This document shows, piece after piece, positions 11,768 through 20,084 of a DNA stretch of 64,000 nt. The notes below the pieces were generated by a model, which saw only the letters and a program-made list of their open reading frames with translations, was not told where the DNA came from and did not search any database. This DNA is from Bdellovibrionales bacterium. Lineage in GTDB: Bacteria; Bdellovibrionota; UBA1018. The stretch spans positions 124,001-188,000 of the forward strand of contig JAEUWC010000026.1 of NCBI GenBank assembly GCA_016786465.1. Direction: 5' to 3'. The translations under genes and the position numbers were made by a program. Position 1 is the first letter of the stretch; the number at the start of each line of letters is the position of its first letter.

Positions 11768-13651
11768 ATGGGTAACGATAACGATCCAATCACAGAATTC
11801 GAATCCCTGGACGACTTCACCAAAAAGGCCGCTGCGGCAGGTGAACTTCCCCCGCTTCCGGGCGGCGGCGAAGCGTTCATGGAAGCCAAGCCCATCGAAA
11901 GCATTTCAAATTTTGAATCGCTGGACGACTATACGAAGTCGCATCCGGACGAAATGGCCAAGGAACAGCCGTTGGATCTGCCCCCACCTGAAATGGCACT
12001 TGCCCCACCGCCTGCACCTGATTTTGCTCCTCCAAGTTTACCGGCTGACGGCACGCTGACCGAAGTCGGCACCGACCCGTTTGCCGTGACACCCCAAGAC
12101 CCAGGCGCCCCGCTTTCAGGCCTTTCTGGAATGGGTGATCCAACGGGACAGGTTCCGCCACTTGATTTGCAAGCGCCTTTGCCCCCACAAACCGATCACA
12201 CCCAAGGCTTCATGTCCCTGGGTGATACGTCGGCCACTGCCGATGTCGTCGCCTTGGAACAAGAACGGGGCGTGGCACCACCCCATGATTTTTCCGACCT
12301 TTCGGCGGCGCAAACCGGAATCATCGGACACGTTCCATTGGGCGAATCAGGATCTGGAATCCTGGTTCCGCCGCCTGCACTTCCGGAATCGCCTGATGTT
12401 GCGCACTTGATGACAGATGCCGCACCCGAACCGAAAGATGACTTTTCGATTCCGAAAGTCCCCGCGGCACCTGCGCCTAGTCTGGACACGGTACGAAAGT
12501 ATTCAGAAGAAGCCCGAAATTTTTCAAACGTCACTGCGGCAGCCAACCTTCCCTTTACGGTTTTGATCGAAGGAAAACTGGAAGACGACGAACGGGCGCG
12601 ACTGGTCGATATCGTGAATCGAGAAAAATTGGGCGTCACTGAACTTGACCTTGAACCCCAGTTCGCAGCAAATCGCGTTTTGATTCCAAGGGTCAGTGAA
12701 TACGCCGCGATTCTGATTGTATCTGCGCTTCGTTCGATGAAGGGGCGAATGCGAATCAGCCCCAGTGAAGTCATGGATCAGGTCATGGGGAAAAAGTCAG
12801 AAAAGGAAACCGACGCGCCGGTTCCACAAACCTCGGGCGGTGTTGAAATCCACCCGATGCTTTCCATGGTCACGGGTGCAGGTGGCAAAGACGAATCCAT
12901 TCACCCTGCTGAAATCATTCCGGTGACTTCGGCCGAAGCCCTGCCCGGCTTTGGTGCCTATCATGTGGTGGATGCCGTCACGGCGACCGCCAGTGTTCGC
13001 ATCCCGCATGGACGAATCGAGTTTTCTCCGGAATACCGCGACTTATCCGAAAAACTGAAAGTAGAACTTCAATTCAAAGCGTATCGAAAAGGCGCAAACG
13101 GGATCATCCATTTTTCGATTCAAATCGTGCCGCTGACGGATCCTACCGTCTTTCGTCTTTTGGCTGCAGGGTCTGCGATTCGTTCGGGCGCCGAACCCCG
13201 GATTCCAAAAGCTTTGGATCTTCCGTCCAGTTCACGGGATACCCGAATTGCAAAGCCACGGGCGAAAGAAATCAAAGCCACAAAAATTTTTGATCCGCCG
13301 CACCCCGAAAATTTTCCAAACCAGCCGACCCAGCGTGCGGCCGTTGATCTGACGCAAGCCAAGATCGGGGCATCTTCCCCTTCTTGGACGCCAGCGGTTC
13401 CAGATCCCACGGATGCGGAATTTCCGCGCCCTACCCCTTTGGATCCGTCCGTTCAAAGCGCGGTGGATCAGGCGTCGCTGGATGTTTATGATCCGATGCT
13501 GAATACGCTAGAAGGCGACGCTGCGCTCTCGGTTGCGCCACCTAGCGAACTTCCGCAGCCTCTGCCCCCGCCGCCGGGTGCAACTCTGCAAGACGATCCA
13601 GAAGCCAGTTTGCTTTTGCAGCTCAGTCTAGACGAACCTTCGAAATCCTAA
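11768..13651 (+). CDS. Proline-rich protein of unknown function with an internal FESLDD repeat
   Basis: A 627-residue, probably cytoplasmic protein with no signal peptide. The N-terminus carries two copies of a short motif (EFESLDDFTK near residue 10, NFESLDDYTK near residue 50), followed by a long Pro/Ala/Asp-rich region. A folded middle region (about residues 245-480) contains FTVLIEGKLEDDERARL. A second proline-rich tail follows. The layout looks like an adaptor or scaffold protein, but no family was recognised. Its end overlaps the convergent protease gene by 4 bp. Confidence 0.6.
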   Translation: MGNDNDPITEFESLDDFTKKAAAAGELPPLPGGGEAFMEAKPIESISNFESLDDYTKSHPDEMAKEQPLDLPPPEMALAPPPAPDFAPPSLPADGTLTEVGTDPFAVTPQDPGAPLSGLSGMGDPTGQVPPLDLQAPLPPQTDHTQGFMSLGDTSATADVVALEQERGVAPPHDFSDLSAAQTGIIGHVPLGESGSGILVPPPALPESPDVAHLMTDAAPEPKDDFSIPKVPAAPAPSLDTVRKYSEEARNFSNVTAAANLPFTVLIEGKLEDDERARLVDIVNREKLGVTELDLEPQFAANRVLIPRVSEYAAILIVSALRSMKGRMRISPSEVMDQVMGKKSEKETDAPVPQTSGGVEIHPMLSMVTGAGGKDESIHPAEIIPVTSAEALPGFGAYHVVDAVTATASVRIPHGRIEFSPEYRDLSEKLKVELQFKAYRKGANGIIHFSIQIVPLTDPTVFRLLAAGSAIRSGAEPRIPKALDLPSSSRDTRIAKPRAKEIKATKIFDPPHPENFPNQPTQRAAVDLTQAKIGASSPSWTPAVPDPTDAEFPRPTPLDPSVQSAVDQASLDVYDPMLNTLEGDAALSVAPPSELPQPLPPPPGATLQDDPEASLLLQLSLDEPSKS

Positions 13652-14514
13652 AAATCGAAGTAAGCCGCATCGTACCCAATCATGTTGCAGCGTTCGCCTT
13701 TTTTATTGGTCGCTTTCGACCACATGTAACCTTTGTCGCCCCAGGCGGTTCCCCAGGAATTTCGAATGACCCAAGTGCCCACTGTTGGCGGAAGGTTTCC
13801 GGCTTGGTCAAAAACGCAGTTGCCGTTTGAATCGACTGAACTTTCGCAGTCGTATCCTTCGATCATGACCATGTGATTGATTCCGTCTTCGGTTTGATCG
13901 GTGCAGCCCGACCAAGGTTTTTTTCCACCCCAGTACTGCTGTTGCCAAGAATCATCCGCCGCCACGACGACGGCCACCGGCCTTTTCAAAACGCCCACGA
14001 CGTACGCGATGTCGCGAAAGCTTGGAGTCGTTCCACCCGGTCCCAGCATTCGGTATTCAACTGCCGAACCCGCCACCGGTTTTGCCTGACACTTACTTTG
14101 GCGTGCGCGGTAAACGCCATCGGCGCCGTAAATCGGCGCGCCTTTTGGGGTCAAAAGCCACGCGGCCGCGTCGAAGTATCCGCCCTGACAACCCAGCTGA
14201 TCCGTCGCGCAGTTCAAAAGATAATTATACGAAAGCCGCCCGGGATCTTTTCCCGCCGTCATCAGGCTTCCGCGCAAAGTTGCCGTTAAAGCAAAATCCC
14301 AGCAGCTTCCGCAATTTCCCTGATCTTCAACCGCACCGGTTAGCCCTCGAAGCGTTGCCTTGCCCGGCACCAGCCCATCGGCATCGGTGAATTCTTTTGT
14401 CGGAACCGATTTCAGCGCCGCTTTGGTTTGTGGGGTTCGAATCAATCCGGTGGGATAAGTCTTGGCGAAGCTTTGGGCGGGAAAAACCAGCGAAAGCGCT
14501 AGGACGGTCAGCAT
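13648..14514 (-). CDS. Secreted papain-like (C1A) cysteine protease
   Basis: A 288-residue exported protease. A signal peptide (about residues 1-17, ending near QSFA) precedes the papain-fold catalytic motifs: QGNCGSCW with oxyanion Gln at about 65 and nucleophile Cys at about 71, the His in INHMVMIEGYD and the Asn in NSWGTAWG. The ATG at 14514 is chosen because AGGGG lies six bases upstream. There is little room for a classical inhibitory propeptide. C1A proteases are unusual in most bacteria; in a predatory or surface-active organism one could act on external protein. The gene is divergent from ssrA. Confidence 0.88.
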   Translation of the reverse strand: MLTVLALSLVFPAQSFAKTYPTGLIRTPQTKAALKSVPTKEFTDADGLVPGKATLRGLTGAVEDQGNCGSCWDFALTATLRGSLMTAGKDPGRLSYNYLLNCATDQLGCQGGYFDAAAWLLTPKGAPIYGADGVYRARQSKCQAKPVAGSAVEYRMLGPGGTTPSFRDIAYVVGVLKRPVAVVVAADDSWQQQYWGGKKPWSGCTDQTEDGINHMVMIEGYDCESSVDSNGNCVFDQAGNLPPTVGTWVIRNSWGTAWGDKGYMWSKATNKKGERCNMIGYDAAYFDF

Positions 14515-14588
14515 CGAAAACCCCTCCATGGGTTATATCGACTATGATGAAGCATTCCGGCCCGAGTGTCCAAAGATTAGGCATCGAT

Positions 14589-14613
14589 TTGACACCTTGC
14601 GCTGTGCTATCAT
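14589..14613 (+). promoter_or_regulatory. Possible ssrA promoter
   Basis: TTGACA at 14589-14594 and TATCAT at 14608-14613 lie just upstream of the tmRNA 5' end (14622). The -10-like hexamer is at a sensible distance from the start, but the spacer is only 13 nt rather than about 17, so the assignment of the -35 element is weak. Confidence 0.4.
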
Positions 14614-14621
14614 GTTTTTAT

Positions 14622-14970
14622 GGGGACGATCCGGCTTCGACGGGAGCATGAAAGTCCTGACTGCGTGCCGAGGTGCCATAGGCCTCGCTAAAAAATGGCA
14701 ACTTGTAATTGCAAATAACAATTACGCTCTAGCTGCTTAATTAAGTCAGCTTCGTTCACCTGGGAATCGCCTGTGTTGTTGGGATGAACGTCATTTAGCA
14801 GGCTAGCTTCGTGCTCCTCATCAGCGGGCATGCGGCGAAATAAAGATTGATGGGGAATGAACTGGGTTTGTCCTTGGAAACAGTTCATTCAACCTAAACA
14901 GGGACTACGCATGTAGACGTTGGCGATGGACGGCTTTCGGACGTGGGTTCGACTCCCACCGTCTCCACCA
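14622..14970 (+). ncRNA. ssrA: Transfer-messenger RNA (tmRNA)
   Basis: tmRNA rescues stalled ribosomes by trans-translation. The 5' GGGGACG pairs with the 3' CGTCTCC before an encoded ACCA, forming the tRNA-like acceptor stem. The usual 5' GATCCGGCTTCGACGG block and the 3' GGTTCGACTCCC T-arm are present. The internal tag frame at 14711-14740 encodes ANNNYALAA. The 3' end (14964-14970) forms part of the prophage attachment core; integration leaves the mature RNA sequence intact. Confidence 0.97.
14711..14740 (+). other. tmRNA tag-peptide reading frame
   Basis: Codons GCA AAT AAC AAT TAC GCT CTA GCT GCT followed by TAA give the tag ANNNYALAA, with the ALAA end recognised by ClpXP-type proteases. 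A second in-line TAA follows immediately in ttaattaa. Confidence 0.9.
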
Positions 14971-16542
14971 TTTTGAATTTCGTTGCATTTGCGAGACAAC
15001 CTGAAACGGTTTTCTCAAATCATATTCAACGGTTGATCCTCGTAGTCTCTGGTTAGAGAGTAGCTTTTCCAAGAACTCTCTTCGTTCCCAGGGGCTACGA
15101 GTATTCCACAAAGATTTCACTGAAGTAGCCAGTTGGAGAGTAGATATTGCGGTCTCTCTCACCGACCCCACAGTGGAGCGTTTGATCCCTTCCATTTCGG
15201 CGATCATCTGCTCTCTCTCTGTTCTCAGCCGTTGAATCTGCCGCTGATACATTTCCGAATCCAACGTACCAGTAGCAAATAAATCGTATGCTTGATCTTT
15301 CCTTCCGTCAATGCCTGCGAGCGCACCTTCGTACTTTCGCAAGCTCTCTTTCATTTTTGCTTCCGCGTTTACAAAACTGTCGTTCAATCTTTCCGTGATT
15401 TTTTCCACGAGTTCTTCGGGCAAAGTGATCTCATCAATCACCGTGGAAAACTGCTCCCATAGCGATTCTTCGGACACGTACATGCCTTTGCGCGATTTGT
15501 GCCAAGGGGCTCCGTCCGCGTCGGTCCTGCCGTTTGTGCAGTGGTACAAGTGATAGGTTCGAATCTCGCCGGTCGCCTTAATGCGCTTCGTGTGCGGATC
15601 GTAAACGATGTTGCAGCCGCAATCCGCGCAAACAAGCCAGCCACCCGTGAGCGCACCGTAGTCGCCCAAGATGCGCTTCACTTTCTTTTTTCCGAAAGTA
15701 GCGGCGACCTTATCGCGAATCGGCTTAGGAATGAAAAGCGGGTGTTTTCCCTCGTATTCAATGCCTTTCCAGTCGAAAAATCCGGAGTAAAATTTATTTT
15801 TGAGTCGCCATTCAATCGTCGAAACGTAGTATTTCTTGATCGGGATTCCGCACTTTTGAGCCAACCCGTCGCCGACAATTTCGGCACGAATTTCTTCGTA
15901 GGTCATTCCCTTTGCTCGAAGCTCGTATTCCTTACGCACGAGAGGCGCGGTCTCATCGTCAATGACGATCGTGGTTTGAGCCTTCCGAAGGTCGTTCCCT
16001 TTCTCGTCCTTCGGGCGAATATGCTTGTAGCCTAGATAGACGTGATTCCCAGGAAACCAGCCCTTTTCGGCCTTCACACGGCACGCATCGGAGATTTTCT
16101 CTCCCATGTTTCGGCTTTGGTGTTTGTTGGTGACGGCCTGGATGTCACGCATGAAAAAATCGGACCCAGGGCTTTTCTTGTGAAAAACTTTTCTATCGTG
16201 GACGTAGTGGAGAATGATGACGCCTTCTTTGATGAGGCGTTCGTTGCGTTCGTTATCCGTGAGATTCCGTGTCTCGCGGTCGAACATATAAAAAAGAATG
16301 TGTTGAGCCTTCTGCCTAATCGCGCGATCCATCGCCGCTGCGTATTTCTTTCGGTCTTCCTTGAAGGCTGATTCGACGATTGGAATGATGTCGTCTTTGG
16401 AGAGTTCAAGCCCGTGCTCTTCGCAATAGCGCTTGATGTCTGCTTCCTGCGTCTCGTGTGAAACGCCGTCTTTTTGCCGCTTGCTACTGACACGCAATAC
16501 GGCGAATGCTTTCTTGTTCGTGGTTCCCCATTCTTGATTCAT
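14905..16542 (-). CDS. Large serine recombinase (phage integrase)
   Basis: A 545-residue site-specific recombinase of the large serine family. The catalytic N-terminal domain has the LRVSSKRQ motif (nucleophile probably Ser19, with Arg17), followed by a recombinase DNA-binding domain, a zinc ribbon (CADCGC and a later YHC, near residues 300-350) and a C-terminal coiled-coil region. ATG at 16542 has GGAG nine bases upstream. The frame crosses attL and stops inside ssrA, so the last 19 residues (RRWESNPRPKAVHRQRLHA) are encoded by host tmRNA DNA. Serine integrases more often use protein-coding or intergenic sites than tmRNA genes. Confidence 0.93.
   Translation of the reverse strand: MNQEWGTTNKKAFAVLRVSSKRQKDGVSHETQEADIKRYCEEHGLELSKDDIIPIVESAFKEDRKKYAAAMDRAIRQKAQHILFYMFDRETRNLTDNERNERLIKEGVIILHYVHDRKVFHKKSPGSDFFMRDIQAVTNKHQSRNMGEKISDACRVKAEKGWFPGNHVYLGYKHIRPKDEKGNDLRKAQTTIVIDDETAPLVRKEYELRAKGMTYEEIRAEIVGDGLAQKCGIPIKKYYVSTIEWRLKNKFYSGFFDWKGIEYEGKHPLFIPKPIRDKVAATFGKKKVKRILGDYGALTGGWLVCADCGCNIVYDPHTKRIKATGEIRTYHLYHCTNGRTDADGAPWHKSRKGMYVSEESLWEQFSTVIDEITLPEELVEKITERLNDSFVNAEAKMKESLRKYEGALAGIDGRKDQAYDLFATGTLDSEMYQRQIQRLRTEREQMIAEMEGIKRSTVGSVRETAISTLQLATSVKSLWNTRSPWERREFLEKLLSNQRLRGSTVEYDLRKPFQVVSQMQRNSKWWRRWESNPRPKAVHRQRLHA
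14964..14974 (+). repeat. attL core (11-bp direct repeat, TCCACCATTTT)
   Basis: TCCACCATTTT spans the last seven bases of the tmRNA and four bases beyond. It is repeated exactly and in the same orientation at 61102-61112; identity stops at both ends of the 11-mer. The two copies enclose the integrase, all phage modules and the metal cargo, so they mark the crossover region of the element. Confidence 0.85.
15049..15061 (+). repeat. 13-bp repeat CTGGTTAGAGAGT, copy near attL
   Basis: Exact copy of a 13-mer also found, inverted, at 22897-22909 and 22982-22994, and with one mismatch at 61008-61020. It starts 75 bp inside attL. A weaker copy (10 of 13) lies at 15130-15142. It falls in the integrase coding sequence. 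Role unknown; possibly a binding site for an excision or regulatory protein. Confidence 0.55.
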
Positions 16543-16681
16543 GTTTTACTTCTCCAGGTACTAGCGTGAGGTGCTTTGCTGCCGCAGCCTCATCACGCCA
16601 TTGTTTCAAAATTTTAAATACATCGACTACAAGCTCGAATTCCTCTTCAGTCAGCGCGCCCTCACGTACTGCTATCGCCAT
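16484..16681 (-). CDS. Small phage protein upstream of and overlapping the integrase
   Basis: A 65-residue protein. The ATG at 16681 has AAGGAGGG upstream, a strong ribosome-binding site; the longer frame from 16729 lacks one. The protein is acidic and helical (LTEEEFELVVDVFKIL) with a basic tail. The last 59 bp overlap the start of the integrase gene in another frame, implying co-transcription and possibly coupled translation. Its position makes a recombination directionality factor possible, but no family was recognised. Confidence 0.55.
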   Translation of the reverse strand: MAIAVREGALTEEEFELVVDVFKILKQWRDEAAAAKHLTLVPGEVKHESRMGNHEQESIRRIACQ

Positions 16682-16796
16682 CGTCACCCTCCTTTCCGCG
16701 CTTAGTTGAGAGCTGCGAGCCAGGACCATCCCGACTCGCAGCCCCCGTATTCCCCCGCGTTTCTCAGCACGTTATTTACGAGAGAAATTTTAAAAA

Positions 16797-17732
16797 TTAT
16801 TTGATCGAGTGCGGATTGACCGGACCTCCTTGGAAGTTGTCGAAGGTATCTTGCTTCTCCGGCTCACGTAATGTTTGCTTTTCGACAGTAGGTTCAGGCT
16901 CCGCTTTCTTCGCCGGTGTCGCAGCTTTCACGCGACTATTGAGGTCGCTTGCTTTGCCACCGTGATCTTGCGGAAGCTTGAAGTAGTCGCCGACGTTGCC
17001 GAATCCGTCTTTGAGAGACTGATAAATTCGGCGAAGCTGCGAGAGCTGGCGCTCGGTGATCGCATCGGCCTTGCAGCCGAAAGTATTTTCGATCATCGCG
17101 CGAGTGACTGCGACTTCCTCCATTGCCTTGAGCATGGAAGCGATTCGATCCTTCAAAGGCGTATCCGATTTCGAGAGAGTCTTGTCGCACTCTTCGAGGA
17201 AAGAATCGGTCACGTCGCCGGGAATGACGGCTAGGATACAGTTTCGGAGTCTTCGCGAGCCATCGTTCATCGTGCGTTCGTAAACGTCGCGGCTCGAATT
17301 CAAAGCCACGGCTCCATCCGACTTGTCGCGCACGTGAGGAACGGTGAATTCCAGAAATTTCCAGGTATTCGTTTCCAAGTCGCCGGCGTAAGCCATCATG
17401 ATCGACTCACGCTTGAGCGGATCGCGTTTCACTTCGGTAATGCCGGACATGATGTTGCCCCAACATTGCTGAAGAGTTTCGGCGGCGCGGATCGAAGGGC
17501 CGCTCACGAGAGAGCCTCCACGTTTGTATTCGTACTCCGCGGCCTCCGCGAGCTTGCGGCGCTGGGCGGCCTGCTTGATTCGATTGATCGCCTGCACTTC
17601 GTCGCGCGGAAAGCGTTTGGCTACGGCCATTGCGCCTTGAATCTGTGCAACGGCTTTCGCCGTTTCCACGTCCATCAAACTCTTTTCCTGTTGTACTGCC
17701 GGAAGTCCGGACTCAACTTGTTCTAGTTCCAT
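16797..17732 (-). CDS. Conserved phage protein, probable partner of the RecE-like exonuclease
   Basis: A 311-residue protein beginning with an acidic helix, then AVAKRFPRDEVQAINRI, a segment with YKRGGSLVSGPSIRAAETLQ and a Pro/Glu/Lys-rich tail. Proteins of this look are frequent in phage genomes beside RecE/YqaJ-type exonucleases, where a single-strand annealing role is plausible. I do not recognise a formally named family, so function is inferred from position: its start is 18 bp downstream of the exonuclease stop. Confidence 0.7.
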   Translation of the reverse strand: MELEQVESGLPAVQQEKSLMDVETAKAVAQIQGAMAVAKRFPRDEVQAINRIKQAAQRRKLAEAAEYEYKRGGSLVSGPSIRAAETLQQCWGNIMSGITEVKRDPLKRESIMMAYAGDLETNTWKFLEFTVPHVRDKSDGAVALNSSRDVYERTMNDGSRRLRNCILAVIPGDVTDSFLEECDKTLSKSDTPLKDRIASMLKAMEEVAVTRAMIENTFGCKADAITERQLSQLRRIYQSLKDGFGNVGDYFKLPQDHGGKASDLNSRVKAATPAKKAEPEPTVEKQTLREPEKQDTFDNFQGGPVNPHSIK

Positions 17733-17750
17733 CTTCGTTTCTCCTTTGGG

Positions 17751-18638
17751 TTAAGCTAGGGCTTCCATCTCGCGTTGCCGTGCCCAATCGTGCATGCCGA
17801 TGTCGGCAAACCCCGGCCAGATGCCAGTCTTTTGAGCTTCGGCGATTTGCTTAAGCAGACGTTTGTACTTGCGGCGTCCGATTTCGATGTCGATTTCATT
17901 CGCTGGTACGCAGAGAATTCGATTCGGCTGCGACTTCTCGATGAAAACAAAAACGTAGGGACCGGGCTCGACACCGACGGTCTTGAGTCCGTCGATCGTG
18001 AAAGCCGCGGACACGTAGTAATGATGATCGGTGATCGCGTCTTGAATATGGCGCTTTGAAAATTGGCCGATCGTTTTCCAGTCGATGACTGTCGGCTGCC
18101 CCAAATACTCGGTCATGCGCTTATCGGGACGGCACTTGCAGAGCACTCCCGAATCCGGATCGGTCCAGAAAACAGTTTCCTCGTAGAGCCCGTTCGATTC
18201 AACAATCGAGCGCGACTGAGGATTAGCCATGAGGCCCGCGTACATGGATTCGATGTCTTCGGCTTGGCTCTCGGTGAGAATGGTCGCGCCTTTATGAGCA
18301 AGCTCCCATTCTTCGCCGGCGACACGTGCGCCGGTGCCAGTGAATTTTGGTTTTACGGCGAAAAGGTTTTTGTACTCTTCGAGATTCAAACGAAACTCGA
18401 TGCGCGAATGCAAGAGTTTGCCGATAAGTAGAGCATCGTTGTCGAACTCTTCGCGGTTTTTCCGCGCCATCATGTTCGCCAAGCTCCACGAAGCATATTC
18501 AATATCGGTTTTAGAGACGCCGGGAAGTTCACGGTGATACTGGTCTCCGTCGATGTCTCCGAAGAGTCCGGCGAGCTTGTTTGCTTCCGCGAGCTGGTGA
18601 AAGCTTTTGATAATTTTTGGTTCCAATTTTTTCATCAT
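17751..18638 (-). CDS. RecE-like PD-(D/E)XK exonuclease
   Basis: A 295-residue nuclease resembling the exonuclease VIII / PDDEXK_1 group used by phages for homologous recombination. Visible features: an early GKLLHSRIEF segment, CRPDKR followed by VIDWKT (the metal-binding Asp and the D-x-K catalytic pair), and a later HHYYVSAAF helix matching the QxxxY-type region. It would resect double-stranded DNA to give 3' tails for the partner protein encoded next. GGGGGA lies just before the ATG at 18638. Confidence 0.85.
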   Translation of the reverse strand: MMKKLEPKIIKSFHQLAEANKLAGLFGDIDGDQYHRELPGVSKTDIEYASWSLANMMARKNREEFDNDALLIGKLLHSRIEFRLNLEEYKNLFAVKPKFTGTGARVAGEEWELAHKGATILTESQAEDIESMYAGLMANPQSRSIVESNGLYEETVFWTDPDSGVLCKCRPDKRMTEYLGQPTVIDWKTIGQFSKRHIQDAITDHHYYVSAAFTIDGLKTVGVEPGPYVFVFIEKSQPNRILCVPANEIDIEIGRRKYKRLLKQIAEAQKTGIWPGFADIGMHDWARQREMEALA

Positions 18639-18644
18639 TCCCCC

Positions 18645-18857
18645 TTAAACTTCCGGTGCGACGCCATTTTGGGCGCGTTGAAGAGTATTTTTCAGTAAGT
18701 GCCAGCTCGACTCTACGTGGTCGCGCAAAGTAGAAATTCTGTCGCAATCGGCATTCATTCCACGCACTCCAGCGAGTTCCATGACGGCCCGCTCTAAAGA
18801 ACTTTGCGCCTCTCCGATGTGATTCATTGCTTGTTGAATTCGACTTTTCTCTTCCAT
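18645..18857 (-). CDS. Small phage protein, predicted helical
   Basis: A 70-residue protein with a start 4 bp downstream of the previous leftward gene and a stop 6 bp before the exonuclease start. The composition is polar and helical with heptad-like spacing in the N-terminal half. No family recognised. It is credible mainly because it fills the tight leftward operon exactly. Confidence 0.55.
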   Translation of the reverse strand: MEEKSRIQQAMNHIGEAQSSLERAVMELAGVRGMNADCDRISTLRDHVESSWHLLKNTLQRAQNGVAPEV

Positions 18858-18861
18858 GCCG

Positions 18862-19122
18862 TTACTCTTTCTCCCTGACAGGGCTTTGCTTTTGTGCGGG
18901 GGGCTGCGGGGCGGGATCGTTTCGCTTTCCTAAAAGCGTGGATTCTGGTAGTCCTGTGGCTAGGGAAAGAGCTGATAGTGTGCCTTTTGAAATGGGCTCA
19001 CCGTTAAGCGCCCGATACACAGTTCCAATTCCGAGTCCTGAAAGACTAACGAGATCGACGGCACGGCGATTTGTTTTGCTGAGCCATGCGTTTAGCGTTG
19101 GAATGTGGATGACATACTTCAT
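18862..19122 (-). CDS. Cro-like helix-turn-helix regulator (leftward)
   Basis: About 86 residues from the ATG at 19122. The segment AVDLVSLSGLGIGTVYRALNG is a helix-turn-helix of the XRE type, followed by a second helix (TLSALSLATGLP) and a Pro/Gln-rich tail. A longer frame from 19203 would overlap the divergent repressor gene and cover its operators, so it is rejected. Two palindromic operators lie directly upstream. By position it is the Cro-like partner of the repressor on the other strand and heads the recombination operon. Confidence 0.7.
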   Translation of the reverse strand: MKYVIHIPTLNAWLSKTNRRAVDLVSLSGLGIGTVYRALNGEPISKGTLSALSLATGLPESTLLGKRNDPAPQPPAQKQSPVREKE

Positions 19123-19132
19123 AGGGGGTGAT

Positions 19133-19150
19133 ATTACCAGTTTAGGTAAC
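19133..19150. promoter_or_regulatory. Lysogeny operator 1 (ATTACC-N6-GGTAAC)
   Basis: Inverted half-sites ATTACC and GGTAAC with a six-base spacer, in the divergent region between two helix-turn-helix genes. Its centre is 24 bp from that of operator 2, so a protein on each would sit on nearly the same DNA face. Confidence 0.7.
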
Positions 19151-19156
19151 ACAGTC

Positions 19157-19174
19157 AATACCAAAATAGGTAAT
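19157..19174. promoter_or_regulatory. Lysogeny operator 2 (AATACC-N6-GGTAAT)
   Basis: Same architecture as the site at 19133: inverted half-sites with a six-base spacer. It ends 10 bp before the repressor start codon at 19185, so binding would affect the rightward gene directly. There is no room for an ordinary ribosome-binding site before that ATG, which suggests a leaderless or very short-leader repressor transcript. Confidence 0.7.
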
Positions 19175-19184
19175 ACGATAGATA

Positions 19185-19598
19185 ATGGGAAACCAGTGGT
19201 CACTACTTAAAAATCAAATCAACGCGGAGATGGACGCCCAAGGTGTAACCAAAGCGGACCTCGCGCGTCGGCTAAAATGGCCGCCGCCGCACGTCACTCG
19301 CTATTTAGGTGAAGACGCTCAAGAGCCAGGCTTAGATAAGATCGCGGAAATCAGCGAAGCGCTGAACATTCCTTTGAACGAGCTTTATAAACGCGCCATT
19401 GAAAGTCACGCGCGGAAAGCAGGCCCGCACATGGTAGCGACGCCGCCGCGAGACACGATGCTCGTGAAACTCATCTGTGAGCTTTGCTCGATGAGCCCGG
19501 AAGAAATTCAGTCGATCGCAAACACTCTTCGAATGATGAAAGAAAAACGGTCAGCCACCAAAGGCTCGTCTGCGAAGAAGTCGAATCAAGCGGGATAA
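19185..19598 (+). CDS. XRE-family repressor, CI-like
   Basis: A 137-residue protein with an N-terminal helix-turn-helix (KADLARRLKWPPPHVTRYLG, about residues 22-41) and a second helical block (IAEISEALNIPLNELYKRA). The C-terminal part lacks a recognisable LexA-type protease or metallopeptidase domain, so induction would not be by RecA-assisted self-cleavage. It is divergent from the Cro-like gene, with two paired operators between, and is one of the few plus-strand phage genes: the layout expected of a prophage maintenance repressor. Confidence 0.82.
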   Translation: MGNQWSLLKNQINAEMDAQGVTKADLARRLKWPPPHVTRYLGEDAQEPGLDKIAEISEALNIPLNELYKRAIESHARKAGPHMVATPPRDTMLVKLICELCSMSPEEIQSIANTLRMMKEKRSATKGSSAKKSNQAG

Positions 19599-19858
19599 AG
19601 CTCGCTCATCTCTTTTTGCTGTTGCTCAACCAACTCGAAAAACGCCGTTTCTTGTCCCATTCGAATCGCAGGGCGAACCTGAGACATACATTTCGGCGTA
19701 ATGAGCTTGAAAGCAGCTCTTCGCTTGACGGCATCGAGTTCTTGACACCGTTTCAAATTCTCTCTACAGTCTACGGCCTGAGCTAAAAACTCAGCCGCCA
19801 ACTCTTCGAGCTGGGCACACGATTCGGCAACGGTCCACTTTTGAGATACGTTTGGCAT
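19586..19858 (-). CDS. Small phage protein of unknown function
   Basis: About 90 residues from the ATG at 19858, which has GGGGAG upstream; the longer frame from 19891 adds residues upstream of that site. The sequence is helical with two or three cysteines and an acidic C-terminus. Its last 13 bp overlap the end of the repressor gene on the other strand. No family recognised. The 226 bp upstream (19859-20084) are A/T-rich and show no gene. Confidence 0.5.
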   Translation of the reverse strand: MPNVSQKWTVAESCAQLEELAAEFLAQAVDCRENLKRCQELDAVKRRAAFKLITPKCMSQVRPAIRMGQETAFFELVEQQQKEMSELYPA

Positions 19859-20084
19859 TCTAACTCCCCACCACGTCTTGGGGAAAAACACTTAAATGCG
19901 AAAATCTCATAAGACAAGTTAAAATATTCTTAACCGCATATTTACCGGCAAATTCACAAACATTTATTATTTCATCGAAGCCGACTTGTCGCATCGTAGT
20001 TCCACAGTGCAATTTGCAAACTCAAGCGATTCACAAAAGTTTATATATACGCTCCATTGTTGAGTGAAAAGAGGCTGTTTTTAG

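Noticed and set aside
14688-14888. A 66-residue frame on the minus strand within ssrA
   Set aside because: It lies entirely in the tmRNA gene, whose structure explains the sequence.
18862-19203. A longer form of the leftward HTH gene starting at 19203
   Set aside because: It would cover both operators and the repressor start; the ATG at 19122 gives a normal Cro-like protein.
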